A stretch of DNA of 52,770 bases, from the NCBI GenBank assembly GCA_011526285.1, contig WTJU01000044.1, forward strand, positions 1 through 52,770, read 5' to 3'. The notes below the pieces were generated by a model. That model ran no database searches, was not told where the DNA came from, and saw only the letters and a list, made by a program, of their open reading frames with translations. Shown here in pieces: positions 18,228-26,487 of the stretch. This DNA is from Candidatus Arcticimaribacter sp. (GTDB lineage Bacteria > Bacteroidota > Bacteroidia > Flavobacteriales > Flavobacteriaceae). The stretch's first letter is position 1, and every line of letters begins with the position of its first letter. The position numbers and the translations under genes were made by a program.

Positions 18228-18659
18228 TTAGTTCTTTTTCTTTGAATGCAAAGATGCATCTAAATAGGATTGTAACAAAAGGGTTGCGCTAATCTTATCA
18301 ACGAGCCCCTTATTTTTTCGTTGTTCTTTCTTTAAACCCCCATCCAACATGGTTTGAAAAGCCATCTTTGAGGTAAAACGCTCGTCGTAACGGTCAATTC
18401 TTAGGTTAGGAAGAGCGGTTTGCAGACGTTGAATGAATGCTTTAATTTTTGGTTCAACTTCTGATGGGGAATTATCCATTTGCTTTGGCTGTCCAATCAC
18501 GCACGTCTGTACAGCATTCGCCGAACAATAATCAACCAAAAAAGGAATCACCTCTTTTGTAGGCAAGGTAGTTAAGCCCGATGCAATGATTTGCATAGGG
18601 TCTGTAACAGCAATACCGGTGCGTTTTTCCCCAAAATCTATCGCTAGAATTATTCCCAT
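18228..18659 (-). CDS. ruvX: RuvX/YqgF Holliday junction resolvase-like protein
   Basis: 143 residues from the ATG at 18659; the ORF-track version adds about 100 residues read through the dapD promoter and antisense of dapD and is rejected. RNase H-fold motifs: LAIDFGEKRTGIAVTD (metal Asp), CVIGQPKQMDN, and YDERFTSKMA. Members act as nucleases on branched DNA or in pre-16S rRNA 5' processing. First gene of the ruvX-def-DUF5606-mazG operon, divergent from dapD across 91 bases. Confidence 0.92.
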   Translation of the reverse strand: MGIILAIDFGEKRTGIAVTDPMQIIASGLTTLPTKEVIPFLVDYCSANAVQTCVIGQPKQMDNSPSEVEPKIKAFIQRLQTALPNLRIDRYDERFTSKMAFQTMLDGGLKKEQRKNKGLVDKISATLLLQSYLDASLHSKKKN

Positions 18660-18662
18660 ATG

Positions 18663-18670
18663 CAAATATA
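18663..18670 (-). promoter_or_regulatory. Consensus -7 element TATATTTG for the ruvX operon
   Basis: Read on the minus strand this is TATATTTG, an exact TAnnTTTG match, ending 3 bases before the ruvX ATG. No -33 box at normal spacing. Predicts an mRNA beginning at or near the AUG. Confidence 0.5.
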
Positions 18671-18698
18671 CGCCTCCCAAAGGTGTTCCTTGGGATTC

Positions 18699-18732
18699 TT
18701 GTATAAAAAGTGGACAAGAAGCCCTAAATTTG
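18699..18732 (+). promoter_or_regulatory. dapD promoter (TTG-N23-TAAATTTG)
   Basis: TTG at 18699-18701 and an exact -7 element TAAATTTG at 18725-18732, 23 bases apart, 18 bases before the dapD ATG. The box lies in the short divergent gap opposite the ruvX promoter, so the two promoters could interfere. Confidence 0.6.
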
Positions 18733-18750
18733 TCCTTCAAAATTTTTACC

Positions 18751-19557
18751 ATGAGAGCTATCATTGAAGCCGCTTGGGAAGATCGTTCCCGCTTAGAACA
18801 AGAAGAAACACAAAGTGCTATTCGCGCTGTAATTGAGCAATTGGATTTAGGACAATTGCGTGTGGCAGAACCTACAGCCAACGGTTGGCAGGTGAATGAA
18901 TGGGTGAAAAAAGCTGTGGTCTTGTATTTCCCCATCCAAAAAATGGAAACCCTCAACGCGGGGCCCATGGAATTTCACGATAAAATGCCCCTAAAAAAAG
19001 ACTATGCCGCCAAGGGAATTCGTGTGGTACCCCACGCTGTGGCACGTCAGGGTGCTTACATTTCATCTGGGGTTATCTTAATGCCCAGCTATGTGAATAT
19101 TGGCGCCTATGTTGACGAAGGTACCATGGTAGACACTTGGGCCACAGTAGGAAGCTGTGCGCAAATAGGAAAAAACGTTCACCTTAGTGGAGGTGTTGGT
19201 ATTGGAGGAGTTTTAGAGCCCTTACAGGCTGCTCCTGTAATTATTGAAGATAATGCCTTTGTGGGCTCTCGCTGTATAGTGGTAGAAGGTGTTCGTGTAG
19301 AGAAAGAAGCTGTGCTTGGTGCCAATGTTGTTTTAACTGCTTCTACAAAAATTATCGATGTTACGGGAGATGAACCGGTTGAAATGAAAGGACGTGTTCC
19401 TGCCCGTTCAGTTGTTATTCCGGGGAGTTATACCAAAACATTTCCTGCTGGAGACTTTCAAGTACCTTGTGCTTTAATCATAGGAAAGCGCAAAGAGAGT
19501 ACTGATAAAAAGACTTCCTTAAACGATGCTTTAAGAGAACATAACGTAGCTGTATAA
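18751..19557 (+). CDS. dapD: 2,3,4,5-tetrahydropyridine-2,6-dicarboxylate N-succinyltransferase
   Basis: 268 residues from the ATG at 18751; the longer ORF-track start at 18586 is antisense to ruvX. N-terminal helical part (LEQEETQSAIRAVIEQLDLG, VLYFPIQKMETL) then a left-handed beta-helix of hexapeptide repeats (GVILMPSYVNIGAYVDEGT, IGKNVHLSGGVGIGGVLEP, FVGSRCIVVEGVRVEKEA). It transfers succinyl from succinyl-CoA to tetrahydrodipicolinate in the diaminopimelate/lysine pathway, thus feeding peptidoglycan. lysA, the last step, is about 13 kb away in the same window. It has its own promoter with both boxes. Confidence 0.95.
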   Translation: MRAIIEAAWEDRSRLEQEETQSAIRAVIEQLDLGQLRVAEPTANGWQVNEWVKKAVVLYFPIQKMETLNAGPMEFHDKMPLKKDYAAKGIRVVPHAVARQGAYISSGVILMPSYVNIGAYVDEGTMVDTWATVGSCAQIGKNVHLSGGVGIGGVLEPLQAAPVIIEDNAFVGSRCIVVEGVRVEKEAVLGANVVLTASTKIIDVTGDEPVEMKGRVPARSVVIPGSYTKTFPAGDFQVPCALIIGKRKESTDKKTSLNDALREHNVAV

Positions 19558-19565
19558 GTAACACC

Positions 19566-20132
19566 ATGAAAACCGATACTGTTCTTTTTTCAGAAGCACT
19601 TCTTGCGCTTCAACAAGAAGGAACCCTTCTCTACCCTACCGATACCATTTGGGGAATTGGAGGTGACGCACGTTCTACAACTGCTGTAGAGAAAGTGTAT
19701 GAATTAAAGCAACGTGAAGACAGTAAAGCACTTATTTGTTTGGTGGCTAACCGCACAATGCTAGAAGAATATGTGGGAGCAGTTCATCCGAACCTTCTGC
19801 TCTACCTTGAAGAAGAACGCCCAACCACAGTCATATACCCCAAAGTGAAAGGCATCAGCCCACGTTTATGTGCAGCTAACGGTAGTGTGGGCATGCGCAT
19901 TGCAAAAGATGACTTTTGCCAAACACTCATTGAAGCCTTAGGTGCTCCAATTATCTCTACTTCTGCAAACATTAGTGGCCAGCCAAGCCCAACGTCTTTT
20001 GCAACGGTAGATGAAGCAATAAAACAAGGGGTAGATCATGTTGTGCAGATAAGACAACAAGAACGTCAAAACAAAGCCTCACGAATAATTCGTCTGAATG
20101 AGGACAACACAATTGAAATCCTGAGAGACTAA
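19566..20132 (+). CDS. L-threonylcarbamoyladenylate synthase (Sua5/TsaC/YciO family)
   Basis: 188 residues. Family signature [17 protein letters not shown], then [18 protein letters not shown] (Lys/Arg substrate pocket), [22 protein letters not shown] and [16 protein letters not shown]. It makes threonylcarbamoyl-AMP from threonine, bicarbonate and ATP for the t6A37 modification of ANN-decoding tRNAs. The C-terminal Sua5 domain is absent, so it is a TsaC-length protein. Its TAA overlaps the next ATG by one base (TAATG), coupling it to the CCA-adding enzyme, another tRNA-maturation function. Confidence 0.9.
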   Translation: MKTDTVLFSEALLALQQEGTLLYPTDTIWGIGGDARSTTAVEKVYELKQREDSKALICLVANRTMLEEYVGAVHPNLLLYLEEERPTTVIYPKVKGISPRLCAANGSVGMRIAKDDFCQTLIEALGAPIISTSANISGQPSPTSFATVDEAIKQGVDHVVQIRQQERQNKASRIIRLNEDNTIEILRD

Positions 20133-21574
20133 TGCAATTGAATACAGATTTTAGCGCAGTATTAAACCAAGCTGTCTTTCAACACCTAAAAGCTGCTGCT
20201 GCAGAATTAGGCGTAGAAACGTATGTGGTTGGTGGGTTTGTGCGCGATTATCTGTTGGGACGAAAAAAAGAAGTAACAGATATCGACTTTGTTTGTGTTG
20301 GTTCAGGCATTGAACTAGCAAAAACAGTGCAGAAGCGACTACCAAATGCCGCTAAAATCTCCATCTTCAAAACCTATGGTACGGCCATGATTAAATTTGA
20401 AGGGATGGCGTTAGAATTTGTTGGTGCACGAAAAGAATCTTACCACAAAGAAAGCCGCAATCCTGTGGTGGAAGCTGGAACCTTAAAAGACGATCAAAAT
20501 AGACGTGATTTCACTGTTAATGCGCTAGCGGTTAGCTTAAATGAAAGTGACTTTAGCACACTAATCGATCCATTTAACGGATTGGAAGACCTTAAAAAAG
20601 GGGTGCTTCGTACGCCCTTAGATCCTGTCGTTACTTATTCAGATGATCCACTTCGTATGTTGCGCGCCATTCGCTTTGCCACACAATTGGATTTTGAAAT
20701 TGAGTCAAACTCCCTAGAGGCAATTGTTCAAGAAAAGAAACGGATGGAGATCATTACCAAAGAACGAATTGTAGATGAACTCCATAAAATAATGGCCACC
20801 CAACAGCCTTCTAAAGGGTTTTTACTGCTCGACCAGGTGGGGCTTTTGGAGGATATTTTACCTGAACTCACTGCGCTAAAAGGAATTGACGAGGTTGAGG
20901 GGCAAACCCATAAAGACAACTTCTACCACACCTTAGAGGTGGTAGACAATATCTGTGAAAACACAACCAATTTGTGGCTACGATGGGCGGCTTTGTTACA
21001 CGATATCGGTAAGGCACCCACCAAAAAGTTCTCCAAAACAAATGGTTGGACCTTTCATGCGCACGAATTTGTGGGTGCTAAAATGGTCTACAAATTATTC
21101 AAGCGCCTAAAAATGCCGCTCAATGAAAAGATGAAGTTTGTCCAAAAAATGGTGTTTATGAGCTCTCGTCCTATCGTTTTAGCCCAAGACATCGTAACTG
21201 ATTCTGCAGTACGCCGATTGGTCTTTGATGCTGGAGATCATGTTGACGATTTACTCACCCTTTGTGAGGCAGACATTACCACTAAAAATCCAAAACGCTT
21301 TGCCCGCTACCATCAAAACTTTAAACTGGTACGTGAAAAAATTGTTGAAGTTGAAGAACGCGATCGGGTACGAAACTTCCAACCACCCGTGAGTGGGGAA
21401 TTGATCATGCAAACATTTGGTCTAAGCCCCTGTAAAGAGATTGGGATTATTAAAGAAAAAATTAAAGAAGCTATCTTAGAGGGAGAAATCCCCAATGAAT
21501 TTGAAGCGGCAAAGCTTTTGATGGAGAAAGAAGGAAAAGCCCTAGGGCTAAAGAAAGTTGCAAATGAAAAATAG
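20132..21574 (+). CDS. CCA tRNA nucleotidyltransferase with HD domain
   Basis: 480 residues. Class II nucleotidyltransferase head: [13 protein letters not shown], then the metal-binding DIDFVCVG, and the [11 protein letters not shown] and [13 protein letters not shown] motifs; a C-terminal HD domain follows ([25 protein letters not shown]). It adds or repairs the 3' CCA end of tRNAs; the HD domain may act as a phosphohydrolase. A poly(A) polymerase role is possible in this family but less likely as it appears to be the general tRNA enzyme. Its 3' end overlaps the heme A synthase start by 11 bases. Confidence 0.9.
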   Translation: MQLNTDFSAVLNQAVFQHLKAAAAELGVETYVVGGFVRDYLLGRKKEVTDIDFVCVGSGIELAKTVQKRLPNAAKISIFKTYGTAMIKFEGMALEFVGARKESYHKESRNPVVEAGTLKDDQNRRDFTVNALAVSLNESDFSTLIDPFNGLEDLKKGVLRTPLDPVVTYSDDPLRMLRAIRFATQLDFEIESNSLEAIVQEKKRMEIITKERIVDELHKIMATQQPSKGFLLLDQVGLLEDILPELTALKGIDEVEGQTHKDNFYHTLEVVDNICENTTNLWLRWAALLHDIGKAPTKKFSKTNGWTFHAHEFVGAKMVYKLFKRLKMPLNEKMKFVQKMVFMSSRPIVLAQDIVTDSAVRRLVFDAGDHVDDLLTLCEADITTKNPKRFARYHQNFKLVREKIVEVEERDRVRNFQPPVSGELIMQTFGLSPCKEIGIIKEKIKEAILEGEIPNEFEAAKLLMEKEGKALGLKKVANEK

Positions 21575-22592
21575 ATTTCGTTTTTGGGTAGGAGTTTCAT
21601 TGGTACTGGTTTACGGAGTAATCGCTGCGGGGGCAATTGTTCGTATGACAGGAAGTGGCATGGGCTGTCCCGATTGGCCTAAGTGTTTTGGCTATCTTAT
21701 CCCACCAACAGAACGCAGCCAGTTGGACTGGAAACCGCAACACGACTATAAAGAAGGAGAAGTGATTATTGTTAATGAAGCCTTACAAGTAGCCAAAAGT
21801 GATTTTCAATCGAACGCCAATTTTAATGAAAACAATTGGGCAGATTACACCAAACACGATTATGCTACTTTTAATTCCCTACACACCTGGATTGAATTCT
21901 TAAATCGCCTCTTGGGTGCCTTGGGCGGTTTGGCCACGCTTGTTGTTGGGGGATTATCATTTTGGCAATGGAAGCGAAACAAATGGATTCTTGTACTGTC
22001 TTGGCTCATTGTTTTTGGTATGGGCTTTCAAGCTTGGCTCGGGAAGACAGTAGTCGATTCGAATTTATTGCCCTTCAAAATCACCATTCACATGGTCATG
22101 GCACTCGTTATTGTGGGGCTACTCCTTTACCTCTATTATATTTCAAAACAAAAAAATGAGCTCCCCAACCCAAGTAAAGTAACCAAACAACTGGCAGTTA
22201 TCGCTTTGGTGTTAACCCTGATACAAATTGCCATGGGTACACAAGTACGTCAATTTGTCGATGAGCAAATTAACCGTTTAGGAGAAGAAGCACATGCGCT
22301 ATGGCTCGATCCTGCACCGCTTTTATTTTACGTGCACCGAAGTTTCTCCCTTTTGGTCACCGCTTTAAATGTACTCCTGTTTTTCCTATTGAAAAAAATG
22401 AACTATCCGCTTCAAACCATGTACTATGTTTTAGGCATGATTGGTTTAGAAATTCTTACAGGAATTGCAATGTATTATTTTGATTTTCCATTTAGCACAC
22501 AGCCCTTACATTTGCTTTTTGCTTCCCTACTGTTTGGGGCGCAGAGCTATTTATTATTTCATATCTTTCAACCCAAGCATAACAACACATGA
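21564..22592 (+). CDS. Heme A synthase, COX15/CtaA family
   Basis: 342 residues from the ATG at 21564 (the ORF track uses a TTG two codons earlier). Eight hydrophobic helices with the conserved His residues of the heme-binding bundle: [34 protein letters not shown] and QPLHLLFAS; an N-terminal Cys pair in CPDWPKCFG. It oxidises the methyl of heme O to make heme A for cytochrome oxidase in the inner membrane. No ctaB or oxidase genes lie nearby. It overlaps the pRiA4b ORF-3-like gene by 4 bases (ATGA). Confidence 0.93.
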   Translation: MKNRFRFWVGVSLVLVYGVIAAGAIVRMTGSGMGCPDWPKCFGYLIPPTERSQLDWKPQHDYKEGEVIIVNEALQVAKSDFQSNANFNENNWADYTKHDYATFNSLHTWIEFLNRLLGALGGLATLVVGGLSFWQWKRNKWILVLSWLIVFGMGFQAWLGKTVVDSNLLPFKITIHMVMALVIVGLLLYLYYISKQKNELPNPSKVTKQLAVIALVLTLIQIAMGTQVRQFVDEQINRLGEEAHALWLDPAPLLFYVHRSFSLLVTALNVLLFFLLKKMNYPLQTMYYVLGMIGLEILTGIAMYYFDFPFSTQPLHLLFASLLFGAQSYLLFHIFQPKHNNT

Positions 22593-23083
22593 TCTATCGT
22601 TTCCGCATTATTTTAGATGCTCAAGAAGACATTTTCCGCGATCTTGAAATAGAAGCCAACGCAAGCTTAGAAGACTTTCACTACGCCATAGCGCAAGCCT
22701 TTGGATTTGGCGGAAGTGAGATGGCCTCCTTCTATACTACCAATGAAAATTGGGAACAAGGAGAAGAACTTCCCCTATTGGATATGGGTGAGGGTACTAC
22801 ACCTATGGCTGGAAAAAGCTTAGATCAATTCTTCAATGCAGAAAACCATCACCTAATTTATGTCTATGATTTTTTAGCCCTGTGGACCTTCTTTGTTGAA
22901 CTCATGGAAGTTGGAGAGAAACAACCCACTATGCTTTATCCTAATCTAGTTTTTGCACAAGGAGAAGTGCCAGAAGAAGCACCTGAAAAAGACTTTGAAA
23001 GCCAAGGAGGCACGCTAGATTTCGAGGACGATGATGATGATGAAGAAGGCCTGCTCGATTATGACGATGCCGACTTTTATTAA
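22589..23083 (+). CDS. Plasmid pRiA4b ORF-3-like (IS1096 passenger TnpR-like) protein
   Basis: 164 residues. The N-terminal domain (YRFRIILDAQEDIFRDLEIE, SLEDFHYAIAQAFGFGG, HLIYVYDFLALWTFFVEL) belongs to the pRiA4b ORF-3 family, which is widespread in ordinary chromosomes and no evidence of mobility here. The C-terminal 25 residues are almost wholly acidic (DFEDDDDDEEGLLDYDDADF). Function unknown. It overlaps the heme A synthase by 4 bases upstream and its stop codon overlaps the stop of the convergent minus-strand gene by 4 bases. Confidence 0.82.
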   Translation: MIYRFRIILDAQEDIFRDLEIEANASLEDFHYAIAQAFGFGGSEMASFYTTNENWEQGEELPLLDMGEGTTPMAGKSLDQFFNAENHHLIYVYDFLALWTFFVELMEVGEKQPTMLYPNLVFAQGEVPEEAPEKDFESQGGTLDFEDDDDDEEGLLDYDDADFY

Positions 23084-24150
23084 GAAGACTGTATGAGTTT
23101 CGTCATGTTGAGATTCTCATAATGACGACGTACATAATCAAAAGAAGCTTCCATCACCTCCCCAACATTTTTCACTGCTAAAAAAGCATCGTCTTTTGTA
23201 AACTTAAAGATTTCTTCACTCAAATTTTTGAGGTAGTCAGTGCGCGTTAAATCATCTTGCTTCATGATGGTGACTAAATTTTGTAGACGTGCCCCAGAAC
23301 TAATAATTCTACGTGCAACAATTGAGCGTTCTTCAATCTTGTATTGATTCACAGAATTGAGGGTCAATTTATCCTTTACAATCTCTACCATGGGGAAATT
23401 TTCTTTAAAAAATTGCGGACGGTAGACCTTAAATTTCCCTTCATAGCATTGCTGGTCAAAATCAATGGCGCGAATTTTATACACCACCTGATCAAAGTCA
23501 TGTGTTGGCACCACCACATAGTTATACGCCCGCATGTCGCCCAATAGGCGAATCATACAGCGCTCATTAAACTTCACATATTCTTTGGCAATTTGCGCCT
23601 GTTGTGCAGGAGAACACTCGCCCAAAAACTCTTGTATAAAGACATCTCCCGGTATACCTGCAATATGCTCCTCAATCAAGGTAGTATCGTTCACCAAAAA
23701 GTTTAAGTTATGGGGCGAAAGCATGTGCTCAAACTCTAGCCCATAAACACGCGATGCATCGGTGCGTTTCACATAAAAATAGGTGAAGTTGTCATTCAAA
23801 ATATTCCTTATTTTAATCCGGAAAGGTTTTGAGTTCCCAAACGTACAATAGTCAATGGCATCTACATTTAAATAGGGAATTGAAGATTCATTCCCGTCTG
23901 AATGCAACAGGGCATAGATTTTTTTTAGGTTATAATCAATGTCGTTACGTTCACTGTCGGTGTAATAGACCCTTACCCAAAGGGTGTCTTGTTCATTTTC
24001 ATCATAAACCACCACAGACCCTGAAAACCGCAGTAAATCTTCATAAAAAATTGGGGTAAACACCCAGCGATTGTATTGTTTCAGGTAAGCTGTTAGCTCT
24101 GAAATAATGGGAAAAAAGGGCTTTTTCTGGGAAATGAGTTTTTCTTCCAT
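23080..24150 (-). CDS. Uncharacterised protein with kinase-like catalytic signatures
   Basis: 356 residues, no signal peptide or membrane segment. I do not recognise a named family. Pattern reading suggests a protein-kinase/aminoglycoside-phosphotransferase-like fold: a strand with Lys (YFYVKRT, K128), a following helix with Glu (GLEFEHML, E139/E141), then LLGDMRAYNYVVV, where D205 and N210 have the D-x4-N spacing of the catalytic loop, and 20 residues later IRAIDFDQQ (D230/D232) where a kinase has its metal-binding Asp. The substrate would be unknown. It has its own promoter, divergent from uvrB, and its stop overlaps that of the convergent upstream gene. The kinase reading is inference from short motifs. 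Confidence 0.75.
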   Translation of the reverse strand: MEEKLISQKKPFFPIISELTAYLKQYNRWVFTPIFYEDLLRFSGSVVVYDENEQDTLWVRVYYTDSERNDIDYNLKKIYALLHSDGNESSIPYLNVDAIDYCTFGNSKPFRIKIRNILNDNFTYFYVKRTDASRVYGLEFEHMLSPHNLNFLVNDTTLIEEHIAGIPGDVFIQEFLGECSPAQQAQIAKEYVKFNERCMIRLLGDMRAYNYVVVPTHDFDQVVYKIRAIDFDQQCYEGKFKVYRPQFFKENFPMVEIVKDKLTLNSVNQYKIEERSIVARRIISSGARLQNLVTIMKQDDLTRTDYLKNLSEEIFKFTKDDAFLAVKNVGEVMEASFDYVRRHYENLNMTKLIQSS

Positions 24151-24164
24151 AACGCGGGTTTTCT

Positions 24165-24172
24165 CAAAAGTA
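24165..24172 (-). promoter_or_regulatory. Consensus -7 element TACTTTTG for the kinase-like gene
   Basis: On the minus strand TACTTTTG matches TAnnTTTG exactly and lies 14 bases before the start at 24150. No clear -33 box. Confidence 0.5.
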
Positions 24173-24214
24173 GAAGATTTAACGGAGAAGCCCGAATAAA
24201 TATAGAAGAATGGC

Positions 24215-24222
24215 TAATTTTG
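24215..24222 (+). promoter_or_regulatory. Consensus -7 element TAATTTTG for uvrB
   Basis: Exact TAnnTTTG match 18 bases before the uvrB ATG. It overlaps the alternative TTG start of the ORF track, which would therefore not be transcribed; this supports the ATG at 24241. No SOS-type operator was seen. Confidence 0.55.
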
Positions 24223-24240
24223 AGGTTTGATACAATTGCT

Positions 24241-26229
24241 ATGCCGTTTCAATTAGAATCTGAGTTTTCGCCCACTGGAGATCAGCCCGAAGCCATTAAA
24301 CAACTGGTAGACGGTTTTCAAGGGCAAGAAAAATTTATGACTTTACAGGGAGTTACAGGTTCAGGAAAAACCTTTACCGTGGCCAACGTAGTAAAAGATT
24401 TACAGCGCCCCACCTTAGTTCTAGCGCACAATAAAACGCTAGCGGCACAGTTGTATTCAGAGTTCAAGCAATTCTTTCCCAACAATGCGGTAGAGTACTT
24501 TGTTTCTTACTACGACTACTATCAACCCGAAGCCTATATCCCTGTTACGGGAACCTATATCGAAAAAGATTTATCCATTAACGAAGAGATTGAAAAACTT
24601 CGCTTAAGCACTACCTCTTCCCTCCTCTCAGGACGACGAGATGTATTGGTGGTAGCCTCTGTTTCCTGTCTCTACGGTATTGGTAATCCTGTAGAATTTC
24701 AGAAAAACGTTATCACCTTAGAACAAAACCAAGTCATCTCACGCACTAAATTGTTGCACCGCTTGGTACAGAGTTTATACTCACGAACTACAGCCGACTT
24801 TAACCACGGGAATTTTCGTGTAAAGGGAGACGTGGTAGATATCTATCCCAGCTATGCTGACACCGCTTTTCGCGTTCATTTTTTTGGCGATGAAATTGAA
24901 GAGATTGAAGCCTTTGATCCCATTAATAATCAAACCATTGAACGCTATGAGCGGCTAAATATTTACCCCGCCAATATGTTTGTGACCTCCCCTGATATTT
25001 TGCAAAATGCCATTCACCAAATTCAGGATGATTTGGTTAAACAAATTGATTTTTTCAGAGAAGTAGGCAAACCTTTGGAAGCAAAACGCTTGGAGGAACG
25101 CACAAATTTTGACTTAGAAATGATTCGTGAATTGGGGTACTGCTCTGGGATAGAAAACTATTCCCGCTATCTAGACGGAAGAGCACCCGGAACGCGGCCT
25201 TTCTGCCTGCTGGACTATTTTCCAGACGATTATTTAATGGTGATAGACGAAAGCCATGTCACCGTCTCACAGGTACATGCCATGTACGGCGGAGACCGAA
25301 GTAGAAAGGAAAACCTTGTCGAATATGGCTTTCGCCTACCTGCGGCTATGGACAACCGCCCCTTAAAATTCGAAGAATTTGAAGGCCTGCAAAACCAAGT
25401 GCTATTTGTAAGTGCCACCCCAGCCGATTATGAACTGGAAAAATCGGAAGGAATTTTTGTCGAACAAATCATCCGCCCCACCGGCTTGTTGGACCCTATC
25501 ATAGAAGTTCGTCCGAGTGAAAATCAAATTGATGACTTGATTGAGGAAATTCAGCAGCGGGTAGAAAAAGATGAACGTACGCTTGTTACTACCCTAACCA
25601 AACGCATGGCCGAGGAGCTGACCAAATACATGAGTCGTATTCAAATTCGCTGTCGCTACATTCACAGCGATGTAGATACCTTAGAACGGGTGGAGATCAT
25701 GCAAGACCTGCGCAAAGGACTGTTTGATGTCCTCATTGGGGTTAACCTCTTGCGGGAAGGTTTGGACTTACCCGAAGTTTCGCTTGTCGCAATCTTAGAC
25801 GCCGACAAAGAAGGTTTCCTTCGCTCCAACCGTTCCCTCACCCAAACGGTAGGGAGAGCCGCACGTAACATTAACGGAAAAGCCATTATGTATGCGGATA
25901 CCGTGACCCGCTCCATGCAGGAAACCATTGACGGTACCAACTACCGCAGGGATAAGCAAATGGCCTACAACAAAAAGCACAAGCAAGTACCCAGGGCCTT
26001 AAACAAGTCGTTAGACAATGCCTTGTCAACCAACTCTGTTGCGACCTACGCCCAAGAAAAGGCGGAGCGTAAAGCCGCAGAAGAAGCTACGCGCTACCTT
26101 ACCAAACCACAAATTGAGCAACGCATTCGTGATGTGCGTAAGGCCATGGAAAAAGCCGCCAAAGAATTAGACTTTATTGAAGCTGCACGCCTACGCGATG
26201 AAATAAAAAGCCTACAAGAGCAGTTGTAA
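24241..26229 (+). CDS. uvrB: Excinuclease ABC subunit B
   Basis: 662 residues from the ATG at 24241, matching the usual UvrB start (FQLESEFSPTGDQPEAIKQL). Walker A GVTGSGKTFT, the beta-hairpin YFVSYYDYYQPEAYIP that clamps damaged DNA, DEAD-like DESHVTV, helicase motif VGRAARNINGKAIMYAD, and the C-terminal UVR domain (AAKELDFIEAARLRDEIKSL) that binds UvrC. It verifies damage delivered by UvrA in nucleotide excision repair. Full length and intact. uvrA and uvrC are not in the window. Confidence 0.98.
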   Translation: MPFQLESEFSPTGDQPEAIKQLVDGFQGQEKFMTLQGVTGSGKTFTVANVVKDLQRPTLVLAHNKTLAAQLYSEFKQFFPNNAVEYFVSYYDYYQPEAYIPVTGTYIEKDLSINEEIEKLRLSTTSSLLSGRRDVLVVASVSCLYGIGNPVEFQKNVITLEQNQVISRTKLLHRLVQSLYSRTTADFNHGNFRVKGDVVDIYPSYADTAFRVHFFGDEIEEIEAFDPINNQTIERYERLNIYPANMFVTSPDILQNAIHQIQDDLVKQIDFFREVGKPLEAKRLEERTNFDLEMIRELGYCSGIENYSRYLDGRAPGTRPFCLLDYFPDDYLMVIDESHVTVSQVHAMYGGDRSRKENLVEYGFRLPAAMDNRPLKFEEFEGLQNQVLFVSATPADYELEKSEGIFVEQIIRPTGLLDPIIEVRPSENQIDDLIEEIQQRVEKDERTLVTTLTKRMAEELTKYMSRIQIRCRYIHSDVDTLERVEIMQDLRKGLFDVLIGVNLLREGLDLPEVSLVAILDADKEGFLRSNRSLTQTVGRAARNINGKAIMYADTVTRSMQETIDGTNYRRDKQMAYNKKHKQVPRALNKSLDNALSTNSVATYAQEKAERKAAEEATRYLTKPQIEQRIRDVRKAMEKAAKELDFIEAARLRDEIKSLQEQL

Positions 26230-26319
26230 CCCTTCTATACTCAATAGACTAGGCCTTTTCGAACACTAACTATTTTTTTGTAGTTTAGTTGTAAACGATC
26301 CCAAATCTGTTCTACTAGC

Positions 26320-26454
26320 ATGATAAACCTACGGCATCTACCCGATAGATTTCGAAAACAAATGATCATCCATGCAGTCTTGGGGTGTGATGAGGTGTTG
26401 CTGAAAAAAAATAAAACAAAAAGGATAAAGGTGATATATCGTATCCTGTTCTGA
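26320..26454 (+). CDS. Possible 44-codon ORF or gene remnant
   Basis: Not in the ORF track. ATG to TGA encodes 44 residues (starting MINLRHLPDRFRKQ, ending basic and hydrophobic, VIYRILF). It fills most of the 258-base gap between uvrB and the AT-rich coiled-coil gene. No homologue is recognised, no -7 box precedes it; it may be the remains of a gene lost when the accessory gene arrived, or chance. Confidence 0.25.
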   Translation: MINLRHLPDRFRKQMIIHAVLGCDEVLLKKNKTKRIKVIYRILF

Positions 26455-26487
26455 TATACAGTAGTTATGTAGGATTAAAACAAAAGA

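Noticed and set aside
18660-18968. ORF-track extension of ruvX to 246 residues
   Set aside because: The added residues run antisense through dapD and its promoter; the ATG at 18659 gives the normal RuvX length and start.
22589-23083. Mobile element suggested by the 'IS1096 passenger TnpR' family name
   Set aside because: No transposase or inverted repeats nearby; the gene is overlapped with housekeeping neighbours.
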